Numbered from the stretch's first letter, positions 15,932-25,792 are shown. The stretch is DNA of 64,000 nucleotides from an uncultured Paraprevotella sp. (GCA_910586505.1 CAJUGV010000001.1:62001-126000), one strand, 5' to 3'. Numbers and translations are program-made. Notes: a model not told the origin generated them from the letters alone.

Positions 15932-17776
15932 TTATTTGTTTCCGGCTATACTGAAAGGATCATAAGCCTCCCCTCTACCATTATAACCTGAGTTTTTAAA
16001 ATATTCTACAAATGTAAGACGCAGCGGATGCACGAAGGCGCTCAAGCAAGACATCGCGATATTCAACGTATGACCGAACACCAGGATCAATCCGCATGCC
16101 ACCCATCCGAAAGAAAAGGTTTTTCCACCGTCGTCGCCTACTACCATAAAAGCCAGCTGGTTGAACACACCGCCCAACATACCGCCGGCCAATCCAAGCG
16201 CATAGAGGCGGATATAGGAAAGCACGTCGCCAAGCAAACCGGTTGCCATATTGTAAGTGTCCCACAATCCGGCTCCGATGTTGACAAACACGTTACGATG
16301 GATATTGTTCAGCAGATAGATACCCACAGCCGACACTCCTCCAATCACAAGAAAAGCCGTATTGGATACATTCTCCGAAATCACTTTCATGAAAGAAAGT
16401 CCGCCCGTACAAATGAAACCTACCACCAGCAACAGCCATCCCCACTCGCTCAACGATTCCTTAAAACCGAAGCGCATCGTGGCGCCGATAGCCTTCACCG
16501 TCATAGCAATACAGATATGCACCACTCCTATAATCAAAGCCAGCAACATCTGTTTGTCATAGCTCGTATCGCCAATCTTGCCTACGATCATGAATTGCTT
16601 CATCCACTCCGGCAAATCGATATCAAACAGACTTACACCGAAAAACGTTCCGAGCACCGCCCCGAACACCGTAGTGGCCACACCCAATGTAATCACCAGA
16701 TTCATCATACCCCGCATGGAAGCCGACATCTTATGCTTCAGAAAGATTCCCAATGCAATCAGAACAAGACCATAGCCCGCATCTCCCATACAAAATGCGA
16801 AGAAAAGAGTGAAAAACGGAGCCACCATAGGAGTAGGGTCAAACTCTGCGTAATCGGGCATACCATACATTTTCGTCAACACTTCATACATGCGCACCAT
16901 CGCGTTGTTCTTCAGCTTTATCGGCACATTGTCGCCTTTACGTGCGGCCCGTACTTCATAATAAACATCCTGAGAGGAAAGGAAAGCCCTCACTTCGTCT
17001 TCCTTGTCTGCCGGGATCCAACCCTGCAACACCATCAGACGATTCTCTGCCGCCTGCTCCGTACCCAACACTACGCGGTCGAAAGCCACAGAAGAACGCA
17101 ACCTGCCTTCAAAATCACGTAACACACCGACACTGCTATGTGCCATCTGCCTTATTTCCCCGTCAATAGCCGCGATCTCTTCTTCTTTGCTGCGCATCTG
17201 CGCCCGAACTTCATCCAACGAAATTTGCGGCAAATGCAACAATTCAGCATCTATTTCCACATTCTCTCCGGGAGGCGTGAGTGTTATGAACCAAATATTG
17301 GTATTGTCCTGTGAAACGGCAACCGCATTATAGCGTTCCACCCACGCTTCATCAAATATCCGTCGGGGACAGGTAAAGAACCTTACCTCATATCCGAAAT
17401 CTTTCAACCCCGCCACACGTACAGAATCGAAGTTACCCCACGGCTGCAGGGCAGCCTCATCCTTGAGCATCCGCTGACGTTCCGCCTCCGCCTTATGACG
17501 TGCCTCGCTTATCTTGTCAAGGTGCGCCACAATCTCTTCCGCAGTACGTCGGTCGGACGGCATTGCGCCAGCCACATCAAAGGCTTGCAGACGATCGATC
17601 CATTCTTTCACATGCTCCGTCTGACGTATCTTGGCTTCCAGTCCGGACGTCGGCTCGACCGCCCCTTCCTGCATCGCCTGCACATGCAATACACCCAGTT
17701 CCTGAATGCGTTTCAAGAATGCCTCATATTCCTTGTGATAAACAAGGAACGTAAGTTTCTTCATTTTCGTAATCAT
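15932..17776 (-). CDS. ntpI: V-type ATP synthase subunit I (a subunit)
   Basis: Stator subunit holding the ion half-channels beside the K ring. The 614 residues have a cytoplasmic, coiled-coil-rich N-terminal half (to about residue 320; MKKLTFLVYHKEYEAFLKRI) and a membrane half with about seven or eight helices, including FTLFFAFCMGDAGYGLVLIA and LSYIRLYALGLAGGML, the conserved ion-path helix with its arginine. The start ATG at 17776 overlaps the TGA of subunit D (ATGA); an ATG four codons later is an alternative. The cytoplasmic half is short for the family. Confidence 0.95.
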   Translation of the reverse strand: MITKMKKLTFLVYHKEYEAFLKRIQELGVLHVQAMQEGAVEPTSGLEAKIRQTEHVKEWIDRLQAFDVAGAMPSDRRTAEEIVAHLDKISEARHKAEAERQRMLKDEAALQPWGNFDSVRVAGLKDFGYEVRFFTCPRRIFDEAWVERYNAVAVSQDNTNIWFITLTPPGENVEIDAELLHLPQISLDEVRAQMRSKEEEIAAIDGEIRQMAHSSVGVLRDFEGRLRSSVAFDRVVLGTEQAAENRLMVLQGWIPADKEDEVRAFLSSQDVYYEVRAARKGDNVPIKLKNNAMVRMYEVLTKMYGMPDYAEFDPTPMVAPFFTLFFAFCMGDAGYGLVLIALGIFLKHKMSASMRGMMNLVITLGVATTVFGAVLGTFFGVSLFDIDLPEWMKQFMIVGKIGDTSYDKQMLLALIIGVVHICIAMTVKAIGATMRFGFKESLSEWGWLLLVVGFICTGGLSFMKVISENVSNTAFLVIGGVSAVGIYLLNNIHRNVFVNIGAGLWDTYNMATGLLGDVLSYIRLYALGLAGGMLGGVFNQLAFMVVGDDGGKTFSFGWVACGLILVFGHTLNIAMSCLSAFVHPLRLTFVEYFKNSGYNGRGEAYDPFSIAGNK

Positions 17777-18378
17777 GCCTCAGCCTCCTTTCTCTTCTCC
17801 TGAAGGGTCTTTAATATCTTTTGGGAAGACTTGGACAGGTTCTCCTCATCTTCCATAAAACGCTTGATTTTACGCAACGCATCCTCATAGCCGGGAATCT
17901 GTACTTTCTCAAAAAGATTCACTTTCTGTGTCGTCTTCTTACGTGAAAACTCCAGCAATCCCAGCTTCGCCTGTACAAACTCCTTCTCTATGGCCGTGCG
18001 CGCCAACCCCTGCAACAGGGATATCCCGTCGTAATACCACTTGGGACTGCTGAACATACTGAACGGACGCACTTTCAGTTCCACATTATTCAGCACCGGC
18101 ACACGCACACCGGCAATCTTTTTCACGCCCATATCCACGTCCTTGACTCCCACTATCGTCGGGTCAAACTCGCTCCATAAGGCAAACATCGACTCATAGG
18201 CCTGAATCTGTGTCTCCAACCGTCCCGCCAGTTCGGCAGCTTCGGCCTTACACTTCTTCACCTCCATGCGCAACGCACTTTCCTTGTTCTTTATGATAGG
18301 CAAGGTACGTACGCGCATCTTGAGCTGTTTTTCAAGCTGCTGCAACGATGTCTTGTTATATTGAAATTTAATGGCCAT
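17773..18378 (-). CDS. ntpD: V-type ATP synthase subunit D (central stalk)
   Basis: Central rotor shaft that turns inside the A3B3 head. The 201 residues form two long antiparallel helices, at the N-terminus (YNKTSLQQLEKQLKMRVRTL) and C-terminus (INKRFMEDEE-like KIKRFMEDEENLSKSS), joined by a globular middle, typical of subunit D. It lies 14 bp after subunit B and overlaps subunit I by four bases. Confidence 0.94.
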   Translation of the reverse strand: MAIKFQYNKTSLQQLEKQLKMRVRTLPIIKNKESALRMEVKKCKAEAAELAGRLETQIQAYESMFALWSEFDPTIVGVKDVDMGVKKIAGVRVPVLNNVELKVRPFSMFSSPKWYYDGISLLQGLARTAIEKEFVQAKLGLLEFSRKKTTQKVNLFEKVQIPGYEDALRKIKRFMEDEENLSKSSQKILKTLQEKRKEAEA

Positions 18379-18392
18379 ATGCTCATACTGAT

Positions 18393-19712
18393 TTATTTCG
18401 TCCAGAACTCATCAACGAGTTCCTTCTTGATGTTCACCTCCTCGGGCTTGAAATACTTGGCCAACAAACTCCAAGTCACGTCCAACATCTCGGTAGTATT
18501 CAAATTCACATCGATGGCCAGCAGCTTGTCTGCATAGTCTTTTGCAAAAGAGAGCGTACGGTTGTCGTAATCCGTCAGATCAAACCCGTTTTCCATCTTA
18601 GTTTTAGCATTGGCGGCATCCGCATACAGACGTACTGCCGCATTCATCACCTGGGGATGGTCGCGACGGGTTTTCTTTCCGGCTACCAGTTGCTTCAGTC
18701 GGGACAAAGAGCGGAACGGATCCACGATGACTTTTCCGATATCACTGTCACGACGCAGGAAGAGCTGTCCTTCTGTGATATATCCCGTATTGTCCGGCAC
18801 CGCATGCGTAATGTCTCCGCCGCTCAGCGTTGTCACCGCAATAATAGTAATGGAACCGCCCGAGGGGAACTGCACTGCCTTTTCATATATCTTGGCAAGA
18901 TCGGAATAGAGCGAACCGGGCATGGAGTCCTTGGAAGGGATCTGGTCCATACGGTTCGACACGATAGCCAGTGAATCGGCATAAGACGTCATGTCGGTGA
19001 GAAGTACCAATACTTTTTCGTTCTTCTCCACTGCAAAATACTCGGCAGCGGCCAATGCCATGTCAGGCACCAGCAGACGCTCCACAGCCGGGTCTTCCGT
19101 CGTGTTCATGAAACTGACGATACGATCAAGAGCGCCGGCATTGGAGAATACATTCTTAAAGTAAAGGTAGTCATCGTTCGTCATACCCATTCCTCCCAGA
19201 ATAATCTTGTCGGTCTGCGCACGCAAGGCCACCATGGCCATCACCTGATTGAAAGGCTGGTCAGGATCGGCAAAGAAAGGTATCTTTTGGCCCGACACTA
19301 ATGTGTTGTTCAAATCGATACCTGCAATACCCGTCGCAATCAGTTCGGACGGCTGCTTGCGACGCACCGGATTTACCGAAGGACCACCGATTTCCACTTC
19401 CACGCCTTCCACCTCAGGACCACCGTCAATAGGATTACCATAGGCATTAAAGAAACGTCCGGCCAACTGTTCACTCACTTTCAGCGTCGGCGCCTTTCCC
19501 ATGAATACCACTTCGGCATCGGTCGGTATGCCTCCCGTGCCTTCAAACACCTGAAGGGTCACTTCATCTCCGGCAATCTTAACTACCTGCGCCAGCTTGC
19601 CGTCTACCATAGCCAGTTCGTCAGCCCCTACTCCCGTAGCTTTCAGCGTACAAGTGGCTTTTGTGATCTGATTTATCTTCGTATATATCTTTTGAAATGC
19701 TTTTGTTGCCAT
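18393..19712 (-). CDS. ntpB: V-type ATP synthase subunit B
   Basis: Non-catalytic partner of subunit A in the hexameric head. The 439 residues have the N-terminal barrel (to about residue 75), a nucleotide-fold domain without a true Walker A (SGQKIPFFADPDQPFNQV in its place), VLVLLTDMTSYADSLAIVSN and the signature GSLYSDLAKIYEKAVQ. Length is somewhat short of the usual 460 or so. It is 16 bp after subunit A. Confidence 0.95.
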   Translation of the reverse strand: MATKAFQKIYTKINQITKATCTLKATGVGADELAMVDGKLAQVVKIAGDEVTLQVFEGTGGIPTDAEVVFMGKAPTLKVSEQLAGRFFNAYGNPIDGGPEVEGVEVEIGGPSVNPVRRKQPSELIATGIAGIDLNNTLVSGQKIPFFADPDQPFNQVMAMVALRAQTDKIILGGMGMTNDDYLYFKNVFSNAGALDRIVSFMNTTEDPAVERLLVPDMALAAAEYFAVEKNEKVLVLLTDMTSYADSLAIVSNRMDQIPSKDSMPGSLYSDLAKIYEKAVQFPSGGSITIIAVTTLSGGDITHAVPDNTGYITEGQLFLRRDSDIGKVIVDPFRSLSRLKQLVAGKKTRRDHPQVMNAAVRLYADAANAKTKMENGFDLTDYDNRTLSFAKDYADKLLAIDVNLNTTEMLDVTWSLLAKYFKPEEVNIKKELVDEFWTK

Positions 19713-19728
19713 AACTTTCCTGATTAAT

Positions 19729-21480
19729 TTATTGTCTCTCCTCTACCATTGCATGAATCTGCCGCTTGTAGTCTTCAAATTTCTCGCTCTTGAACTCGGC
19801 GTAGTTCATCTGCTTGCACAAGTTGATGAGTTTCTTGAAATAATCCATCACCTCAAGGAAACCGTCAAACTTGTATTCCGTACGACAGATATCCACCACG
19901 ATATTCAAGATATCCTCCTGACGCTCCATCGGCGTTACGGCATCCACTTCATCAAAGGCATCCTGCTGCAGAATCACATAATCGATAACCTCGGATTTCC
20001 AGAATATGACGTGATATTCCACCGGTACACCGTCATCTCCCAGAATGTTAATCTGTTCGGCAATCTCTTTACCACGCAGCAAACGTGTCTTCAGTTCGTT
20101 CACCTTAGCCGTCCATTCCCCGTTAATACGTTTAGTAATATACTCTTCAAACTCAGGATATTCTATATATTTGGAATAGGAATCAATAGGATTCACGGCC
20201 GGATAACGCTTCTTGTCCGCACGATCTTGTTCAAGAGCATAAAAACAGCGGGCCACTTTCTTCGTATTTTCCGTAACCGGTTCCTTCAGGTTACCGCCTG
20301 CCGGTGATACCGTACCGATAAATGTAATAGAACCGGCCTCACCGTTTTTCAGATATACATAACCGGCACGACCGTAGAAGTTGGAAATAATAGCCGACAA
20401 GTCCATCGGAAAAGCATCGGGACCGGGTAACTCTTCCATACGATTAGACATCTCGCGCAAAGCCTGTGCCCAACGCGATGTAGAGTCAGCCATCAACAAC
20501 ACGCGCAGACCCATTGAACGGTAATATTCGGCTATGGTCATGGCCGTATAGACAGACGCCTCACGGGCAGCCACCGGCATATTGGAGGTATTGGCTATGA
20601 TAATGGTACGTTCCATTAACTTACGTCCGGTATGCGGATCCACCAGTTCGGGAAATTCCGTAAAAATCTCCACCACCTCGTTGGCACGCTCACCACACGC
20701 CGCAATAATCACGATATCGGCCTCCGCCTGTTTGGAAATGGCATGCTGAAGCACCGTCTTTCCCGTTCCGAACGGACCGGGAATGAAACCGGTTCCACCT
20801 TCTACGATCGGATTCATCGTATCTATGGTGCGAACCCCCGTCTCCAACAGTTTAAACGGACGGGGCTTTTCCTTATAATTGGTCATAGCAACCTTCACCG
20901 GCCATTTCTGTACCATAGTCACCGGAATATCCTCACCGTCTTCGCCGGTCAGCACGGCTACGGTATCCTCGCAAAGGTAATCACCTTCGGGCACCACGCT
21001 CTTCACAGTAGCCATACCCTCCATAGCTATCGGCGCCATGATTTTCAACGGCTGATAATTTTCCTCCACTTCACCAAGCCAAGCTGATGCACCGACCCGG
21101 TCACCAGGCTTTACAATAGGTTTAAAATGCCATTTCCTATCTTTGTCAAGCGGATAAGTATATTGCCCGCGGCGCAGGAATACACCCTCCATCTTATCCA
21201 GATCATTCTGCAAACCGTCATAATTTTTGGAAAGCATACCCGGACCGAGCGTCACTTCCAACATGTGTCCCGTAAATTCGGCCTCAGCTCCGACTTTCAT
21301 TCCGCGCGTACTTTCAAACACCTGTACGTAAGCGTTCTGGCCGACCACCTTGATCACTTCGGCCATCAGACGATCACCGCCTGTTGTGATATAGCAGATT
21401 TCATTTTGCGCCACCGGGCCGTCCACTTGGATGGTCACGATATTGGAGATAACTCCAACGACTGTACCTCTTGTTGCCAT
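19729..21480 (-). CDS. ntpA: V-type ATP synthase subunit A (catalytic)
   Basis: Catalytic head subunit that hydrolyses or makes ATP. The 583 residues include the N-terminal barrel, the non-homologous bulge domain (about residues 110-190), Walker A GPFGTGKT near 235-242, Walker B region RVLLMADSTSRWAQALREMS, and PAVNPIDSYSKY. All catalytic motifs are intact. It follows the DUF2764 gene by 17 bp. Confidence 0.97.
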   Translation of the reverse strand: MATRGTVVGVISNIVTIQVDGPVAQNEICYITTGGDRLMAEVIKVVGQNAYVQVFESTRGMKVGAEAEFTGHMLEVTLGPGMLSKNYDGLQNDLDKMEGVFLRRGQYTYPLDKDRKWHFKPIVKPGDRVGASAWLGEVEENYQPLKIMAPIAMEGMATVKSVVPEGDYLCEDTVAVLTGEDGEDIPVTMVQKWPVKVAMTNYKEKPRPFKLLETGVRTIDTMNPIVEGGTGFIPGPFGTGKTVLQHAISKQAEADIVIIAACGERANEVVEIFTEFPELVDPHTGRKLMERTIIIANTSNMPVAAREASVYTAMTIAEYYRSMGLRVLLMADSTSRWAQALREMSNRMEELPGPDAFPMDLSAIISNFYGRAGYVYLKNGEAGSITFIGTVSPAGGNLKEPVTENTKKVARCFYALEQDRADKKRYPAVNPIDSYSKYIEYPEFEEYITKRINGEWTAKVNELKTRLLRGKEIAEQINILGDDGVPVEYHVIFWKSEVIDYVILQQDAFDEVDAVTPMERQEDILNIVVDICRTEYKFDGFLEVMDYFKKLINLCKQMNYAEFKSEKFEDYKRQIHAMVEERQ

Positions 21481-21497
21481 ATATTTGTTTTCTTTTT

Positions 21498-22343
21498 TTA
21501 TTTTCTAAATTCTTGTGGGAGTTCCACATCATTCTTTAATTGTTCCACCAAATCACGGAAAACTTTCCCTCCCCGCTCTTTGTCTATATGAGTCCAACGC
21601 TCTATAATATCAAGTCGGATGAGAAAAGCAAACAGCCGTTCAACAGAGAAATAACAGAAGAACGTGTGTTCTTCCAACCATTCCCATTTCAACAAGTCCA
21701 ACCGACGCTCCTTTTCCACCGGATCGGCCGCTTCATGGATACGTATCACCTCATCCAGATAATCCAGTTCCGTTCCTAATCCGAAGTCTCTCAAACCGGA
21801 GGTAGCCAATGTCATCGTCACCTCATCGTCACCAATAAGAAAAGGAGACGGACTGAAACCATACTTGCGTGCTGTGAGAGCAATGAGTATATTGTTCACA
21901 TTCCGGTTAAAAACAAACCATTCCGAAAAAAAACCGTGACCGGATACCGTAGCGGCATAACGGTAGTATGCTGCCGAAAGCACGTCCTCGGGCAAACGTT
22001 CCCCCGTTTCCCTTAAACCGGCATATTCAGCCACAAAATCATAAAAGTACGCAGGAAGCGTACGTCCTTGCTCGTCTTCGCTTTTCACCTTCTCAAGCAC
22101 TCCTGCCAACTCCTCGCGTGAGAACATGGCCCGCTCGTCAAACACGGCATCCTCACCATCTTCCAACAAGGCCAACAGATTACGATGATCATATTGAAGA
22201 AAAAATAAAGACACGAGCTTTTTATCCGACGCAGAAAGTTGCGGCCAATAGTCCTCCTTAAAATCAGCTACTGTAAAGTTCAACTTGGCATCGTCAGGAG
22301 AAAGGTCGGGCATGCTCGCCACCAAACCATAATAATTCTTCAT
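21498..22343 (-). CDS. DUF2764 protein in V-ATPase operon
   Basis: Function unproved. The 281 residues are mainly helical and soluble, opening with NYYGLVASMPDLSPDDAK and including a FNRNVNNILIALTARKYGF segment. No signal peptide. It occupies the slot between subunits E and A where other V-ATPase operons carry subunit C, and no C or F subunit is seen in this operon. It is therefore a candidate for the neck subunit that joins the central stalk to the ring. That role is inferred from gene order and helical content only. Confidence 0.85.
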   Translation of the reverse strand: MKNYYGLVASMPDLSPDDAKLNFTVADFKEDYWPQLSASDKKLVSLFFLQYDHRNLLALLEDGEDAVFDERAMFSREELAGVLEKVKSEDEQGRTLPAYFYDFVAEYAGLRETGERLPEDVLSAAYYRYAATVSGHGFFSEWFVFNRNVNNILIALTARKYGFSPSPFLIGDDEVTMTLATSGLRDFGLGTELDYLDEVIRIHEAADPVEKERRLDLLKWEWLEEHTFFCYFSVERLFAFLIRLDIIERWTHIDKERGGKVFRDLVEQLKNDVELPQEFRK

Positions 22344-22353
22344 GCAAATGAAT

Positions 22354-22941
22354 TTAGAAGAGCATTTCTATCAGTTTCGGACGAAGAAAATCCTTGAAAT
22401 AGGCTTCAAATTCTTCTTCTCCGAAGTTTACTTTATAAGAGCCGTCTGCGGGAGAGACAGAGAATGCGGCCGCTTTTCCGTTTACAGCCTCTATCTTCAC
22501 ACCCTTATCCAGCAAGTCTTTTGCATGGGTACGGAAATATGCCGTAAGCCCTTCGGCATCGGATGCAGAAATCACCATATCTTCACCAGCCGCCCAATTA
22601 CGCGCCACCGCAACCATAAAGCTTCCCATAAAATCCTTATTTCCGGTAAGGTCCCTTACCGTATCCTTAACCAGTTTATTGGAAACAACGTTCACAATCT
22701 CCGATTTCAAGGCACTCAACGCCTGACCGGCATACAGTTTCAATTCCGACTTTGTATTGGCGTCCAGCTCCCGGGCTTCTCTATGTGCCTTATCTACGAT
22801 CTGTTCAGCCTCTTTCCGAGCATCAGCCACTAGTTTCGCAGCTTCTTCCTCTGCTTTTTCCACCAGACGCTTGCCCTCGGCATTTCCTTTTTCCACCCCT
22901 TCGCGATAAAGCTTATCGGTCAACTCTTGAATCTTTTCCAT
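22354..22941 (-). CDS. ntpE: V-type ATP synthase subunit E (peripheral stalk)
   Basis: Peripheral stalk subunit that holds the A3B3 head to subunit I. The 195 residues have a long N-terminal coiled coil (GVEKGNAEGKRLVEKAEEEA through the Ala/Glu-rich segment to about residue 70) and a globular C-terminal domain. The frame is open up to 23043, but the promoter -7 element lies at 23014-23021, so the first ATG cannot be used. ATG 22998 would sit at the transcript's 5' end. ATG 22941 gives the usual family length and was chosen. First gene of the operon. Confidence 0.9.
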   Translation of the reverse strand: MEKIQELTDKLYREGVEKGNAEGKRLVEKAEEEAAKLVADARKEAEQIVDKAHREARELDANTKSELKLYAGQALSALKSEIVNVVSNKLVKDTVRDLTGNKDFMGSFMVAVARNWAAGEDMVISASDAEGLTAYFRTHAKDLLDKGVKIEAVNGKAAAFSVSPADGSYKVNFGEEEFEAYFKDFLRPKLIEMLF

Positions 22942-23013
22942 TGTATATTTTGGTTTATCTATTTCCTTTTCTGTCTCCTTAAACTCTAAAACAGGCATGT
23001 TTTTCCCGAAGGG

Positions 23014-23021
23014 CAAAGATA
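23014..23021 (-). promoter_or_regulatory. Promoter of V-ATPase operon
   Basis: Minus-strand TATCTTTG matches the Bacteroidetes -7 consensus; the -33 position has no exact TTTG. It leaves a leader of about 65 nt before the subunit E start. An AAGGAGA stands about 35 nt before that start. Confidence 0.6.
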
Positions 23022-23100
23022 AGGGAAAAAACGTTCTCGGCACACTCTAAAACCCTGTTGAAAAGCATAAAAACCGCACAAAAAAGATAATTCACAAGAA

Positions 23101-23149
23101 ATATTCCGCCGCTTCTTGCGGAATATACGCAAATAAAGACTTATCTTAG
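23101..23149 (+). promoter_or_regulatory. Inverted repeat and candidate promoter of glycan cluster
   Basis: A perfect 9-bp inverted repeat (23101-23109 with 23118-23126, 8-nt loop) lies between the two divergent operons. It is followed by TATCTTAG at 23142-23149, one base off the Bacteroidetes -7 consensus, 28 bp before the first glycan gene. The TTG inside the right part of the repeat is near the -33 position (23-nt spacing). The repeat may be an operator or a transcript hairpin. Confidence 0.35.
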
Positions 23150-23176
23150 CCGTCCGAACTCTACATAGGTACACAC

Positions 23177-24178
23177 ATGGTACAAGGCAATGACTACATA
23201 GTTACCTGGTTCTACCGTGAATCACACGGGGAAGCCAGTTATTACCCGCAAGCCGGGGGCAAAGGAGATTCTGCACTGCTACATTCCATCTATATGCAGA
23301 TACAAGTGCCTTTCTTCACGACTTTCCGGCATTATAACCCAAAAGCCAGACTGCTGTTTTTCACCAATCTCACGGCAGATGCACTCCCGGCTTTTCTCAT
23401 TGCCCTTTTCCACCGCACCGATACGGAAATCATTACTCTGCCTTATACCTGTCGCCCCCCAAAAGGATGGTACAAGGCATGGATGAACCAATTTTACGTA
23501 TATGACATCTTTAAGGAAATGGAACGGCGCATGCAACCGGAAGACACTCTTTTGGTATGCGATGCCGACTGTCTTTGCCGCACCTCCCTGCACAACCTCT
23601 TCCAGAGCATACGCACGGACGGCAGTGCCCTTTATGAAATGGAATACCCGCAAGGATTCTCCATCAACGGCACTACATTGGAACAGATGAATGCCTTCTA
23701 TACCGCATGCTATGGCGAACAGCCCTCCATACCCATAATATATTATGGTGGAGAACTGATAGGTTTGAGAACTGATGCCGTACACGGCATTAACCGGGAA
23801 TTCCCGGTTATACGAAACTTCAATTTCACCTTGCCTGATGATGCTCCGCGTCTGCACGAAGAAGCCCACACTTTAAGCGTGCTGGCCGAACGCCTGCACC
23901 TGCGGCATGCCACAGCCAACCGCTACGTAAAGCGTCTTTGGACCGGCCGCGCGTATAATAATGTAGCTCCAGGAGATGAAAAGCTTCCTGTCTGGCATCT
24001 TCCCTCCGAAAAGAAGTTCGGCTTGCACCGGCTGTACATGATGCTGGAACGTGACAAAGCCATCCTCGACGAACAACTGTTCTGGAAGAAAGCAGGAGAA
24101 TATTGCGGAATCCCGTACACCGGTCTGAAAAAGAAAGTGCATGATCTCATGACGGAAGTGAAAGAAAAACTCAAATAG
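23177..24178 (+). CDS. Putative glycosyltransferase with DxD motif
   Basis: A likely GT-A-fold sugar transferase of undefined family. The 333 residues have no signal peptide or membrane segment. Strand-helix elements ARLLFFTNLTADALPAF and WMNQFYVYDIFKEMERRM are followed by LLVCDADCLCRTSL near residue 130, where DAD fits the metal-binding DxD motif. IPIIYYGGELIGLRTDAV looks like an acceptor-side region as in GT8-type enzymes. The C-terminal tail is Lys-rich (VKEKLK), which may hold it to the membrane. It heads the glycan cluster, 16 bp before the flippase. Confidence 0.6.
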   Translation: MVQGNDYIVTWFYRESHGEASYYPQAGGKGDSALLHSIYMQIQVPFFTTFRHYNPKARLLFFTNLTADALPAFLIALFHRTDTEIITLPYTCRPPKGWYKAWMNQFYVYDIFKEMERRMQPEDTLLVCDADCLCRTSLHNLFQSIRTDGSALYEMEYPQGFSINGTTLEQMNAFYTACYGEQPSIPIIYYGGELIGLRTDAVHGINREFPVIRNFNFTLPDDAPRLHEEAHTLSVLAERLHLRHATANRYVKRLWTGRAYNNVAPGDEKLPVWHLPSEKKFGLHRLYMMLERDKAILDEQLFWKKAGEYCGIPYTGLKKKVHDLMTEVKEKLK

Positions 24179-24194
24179 CCCACAAGGCACAAAC

Positions 24195-25673
24195 ATGGCA
24201 GAAAAGACACTCAAGGAAAAAACAGCTAAAGGTCTGATGTGGGGCTCCGTCAGCAACGGAGCTCAACTCATATTAGGCACCCTGTTCGGCATCTTCCTCG
24301 CCCGCATCCTGTCCCCGTCGGATTATGGAATGGTGGGTCTGTTGGCTGTATTCTCACAGACAGCCTCCATTCTGCAAGACAGCGGTTTCCGTACGGCCTT
24401 GGCCAACCGGCGTGAGATTGTCCACGAAGATTACAATGCCGTATTCTGGTTCAATATCACAACCAGTTGCACCTTATATATATTACTTTTCTTTCTGGCT
24501 CCGCTGATTACGGATTTCTACCTGCAATCTGATGCCGCAACCAATCAGGATCTATCCGAACTGACCCCGCTGGCCCGCTTCTCTTTTCTCGGTTTTGTCA
24601 TCGCCAGCTTGGGCACGGCACACTACGCATACCTGTTTCGTACACTACAGGTTAAACAAAAAGCCATCATCACAATCATCAGTCTCACCGCATCCAGCAC
24701 CATTGGCCTCATCATGGCCCTGACAGGCTATGCCTATTGGGGACTGGCAACCCAAGGTATCGCCTTTACCACTTGCAATACCGTGCTTTTCTGGTATTTC
24801 TCCAAATGGCGCCCCACTCTGCCTGTATCGTTCCGCCCTTTGAAAGAGATGTTCGGCTTCAGTAGTAAAATTCTGGTCACCGACATCTGCAACAACATCA
24901 ACGGCAACATTCTGTCCGTCATGCTGGGCCGTTTCTATGCTGTGAACGACGTAGGTCTTTACAACCAGGCCTACAAATGGACCAACATGGCAAGCACAAC
25001 AGTACTCGGTACTATTAAGGATGTGGCACAGCCCGTACTCCGCAATGTGGAGAAAGAACGTGAGCGTCATAAACGGGTTTTCCGCAAGATGCTTCGCTTC
25101 AATGCCTTCATGACCTTTCCGATTCTCTTTGGTCTGGCACTTATCTCACGCGAATTTATCCTCATTACCGTCACGGAAAAATGGTTGGCATGCGTGCCAC
25201 TCATGCAGATATTGTGCATTGGGGCATTTACGTTTCCCCTGCAATATTTATGCACCAATCTGGTCATTACCAAAGAACGCTCGGATCTGGTATTATGGAA
25301 CACTATTGGCATGGGCATTACACAACTCGGTGCCGTATTTTTCTCTTATCCTTACGGCATCCGTACCATGGTATGCATCTATACTGTCATCAACATAATG
25401 TGGCTCATTGTCTGGTTCTATTTTGTCCGTCGTGAAATCGACCTGCGCCTGCGAGAAACATTTTTCGATCTGGCCCCATACGCGGCAGTAGCGGCCATAA
25501 CTATGGCCACCACCGCACTTATCACATCGCCGATAGAGCACATCTACCTGCTGTTGGGTCTGAAAATCATTATCGCCGTCCTGCTCTACGCCACACTTAT
25601 GTGGGTGAGCGGATCCGTCATATACCGGGAATGTATGAAATTCTTTCTGTCTGTTCTCAAGGCACGATTTTAA
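24195..25673 (+). CDS. Wzx-like oligosaccharide flippase (MOP superfamily)
   Basis: Predicted to flip lipid-linked oligosaccharide across the inner membrane. The 492 residues contain about 12-14 hydrophobic helices and open with TAKGLMWGSVSNGAQLILGT, GIFLARILSPSDYGMVGLLA and SILQDSGFRTALANRR, all typical of polysaccharide transporters of the MOP/MVF group (PST type). Its place among glycosyltransferases and an acyltransferase fits an O-antigen, capsule or protein O-glycan repeat-unit flippase. A 183-bp gap with a new promoter follows. Confidence 0.93.
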   Translation: MAEKTLKEKTAKGLMWGSVSNGAQLILGTLFGIFLARILSPSDYGMVGLLAVFSQTASILQDSGFRTALANRREIVHEDYNAVFWFNITTSCTLYILLFFLAPLITDFYLQSDAATNQDLSELTPLARFSFLGFVIASLGTAHYAYLFRTLQVKQKAIITIISLTASSTIGLIMALTGYAYWGLATQGIAFTTCNTVLFWYFSKWRPTLPVSFRPLKEMFGFSSKILVTDICNNINGNILSVMLGRFYAVNDVGLYNQAYKWTNMASTTVLGTIKDVAQPVLRNVEKERERHKRVFRKMLRFNAFMTFPILFGLALISREFILITVTEKWLACVPLMQILCIGAFTFPLQYLCTNLVITKERSDLVLWNTIGMGITQLGAVFFSYPYGIRTMVCIYTVINIMWLIVWFYFVRREIDLRLRETFFDLAPYAAVAAITMATTALITSPIEHIYLLLGLKIIIAVLLYATLMWVSGSVIYRECMKFFLSVLKARF

Positions 25674-25761
25674 ACACCGCCTTACTGCCTTGCCCCGACA
25701 CTCTCGGACGGTAAAATATAGTCCTTGACCTCTCTTAAAAAAGAAAAAGATTTCAAAACTA

Positions 25762-25792
25762 TTGGGAAGAAAAAAAAGATTCTATATTTTTG
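25762..25792 (+). promoter_or_regulatory. Promoter of second glycan unit
   Basis: TTG at 25762-25764, 20-nt spacer, then TATTTTTG at 25785-25792, close to the full Bacteroidetes promoter. It lies 64 bp before the acyltransferase start in the 183-bp gap after the flippase gene. Confidence 0.6.
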
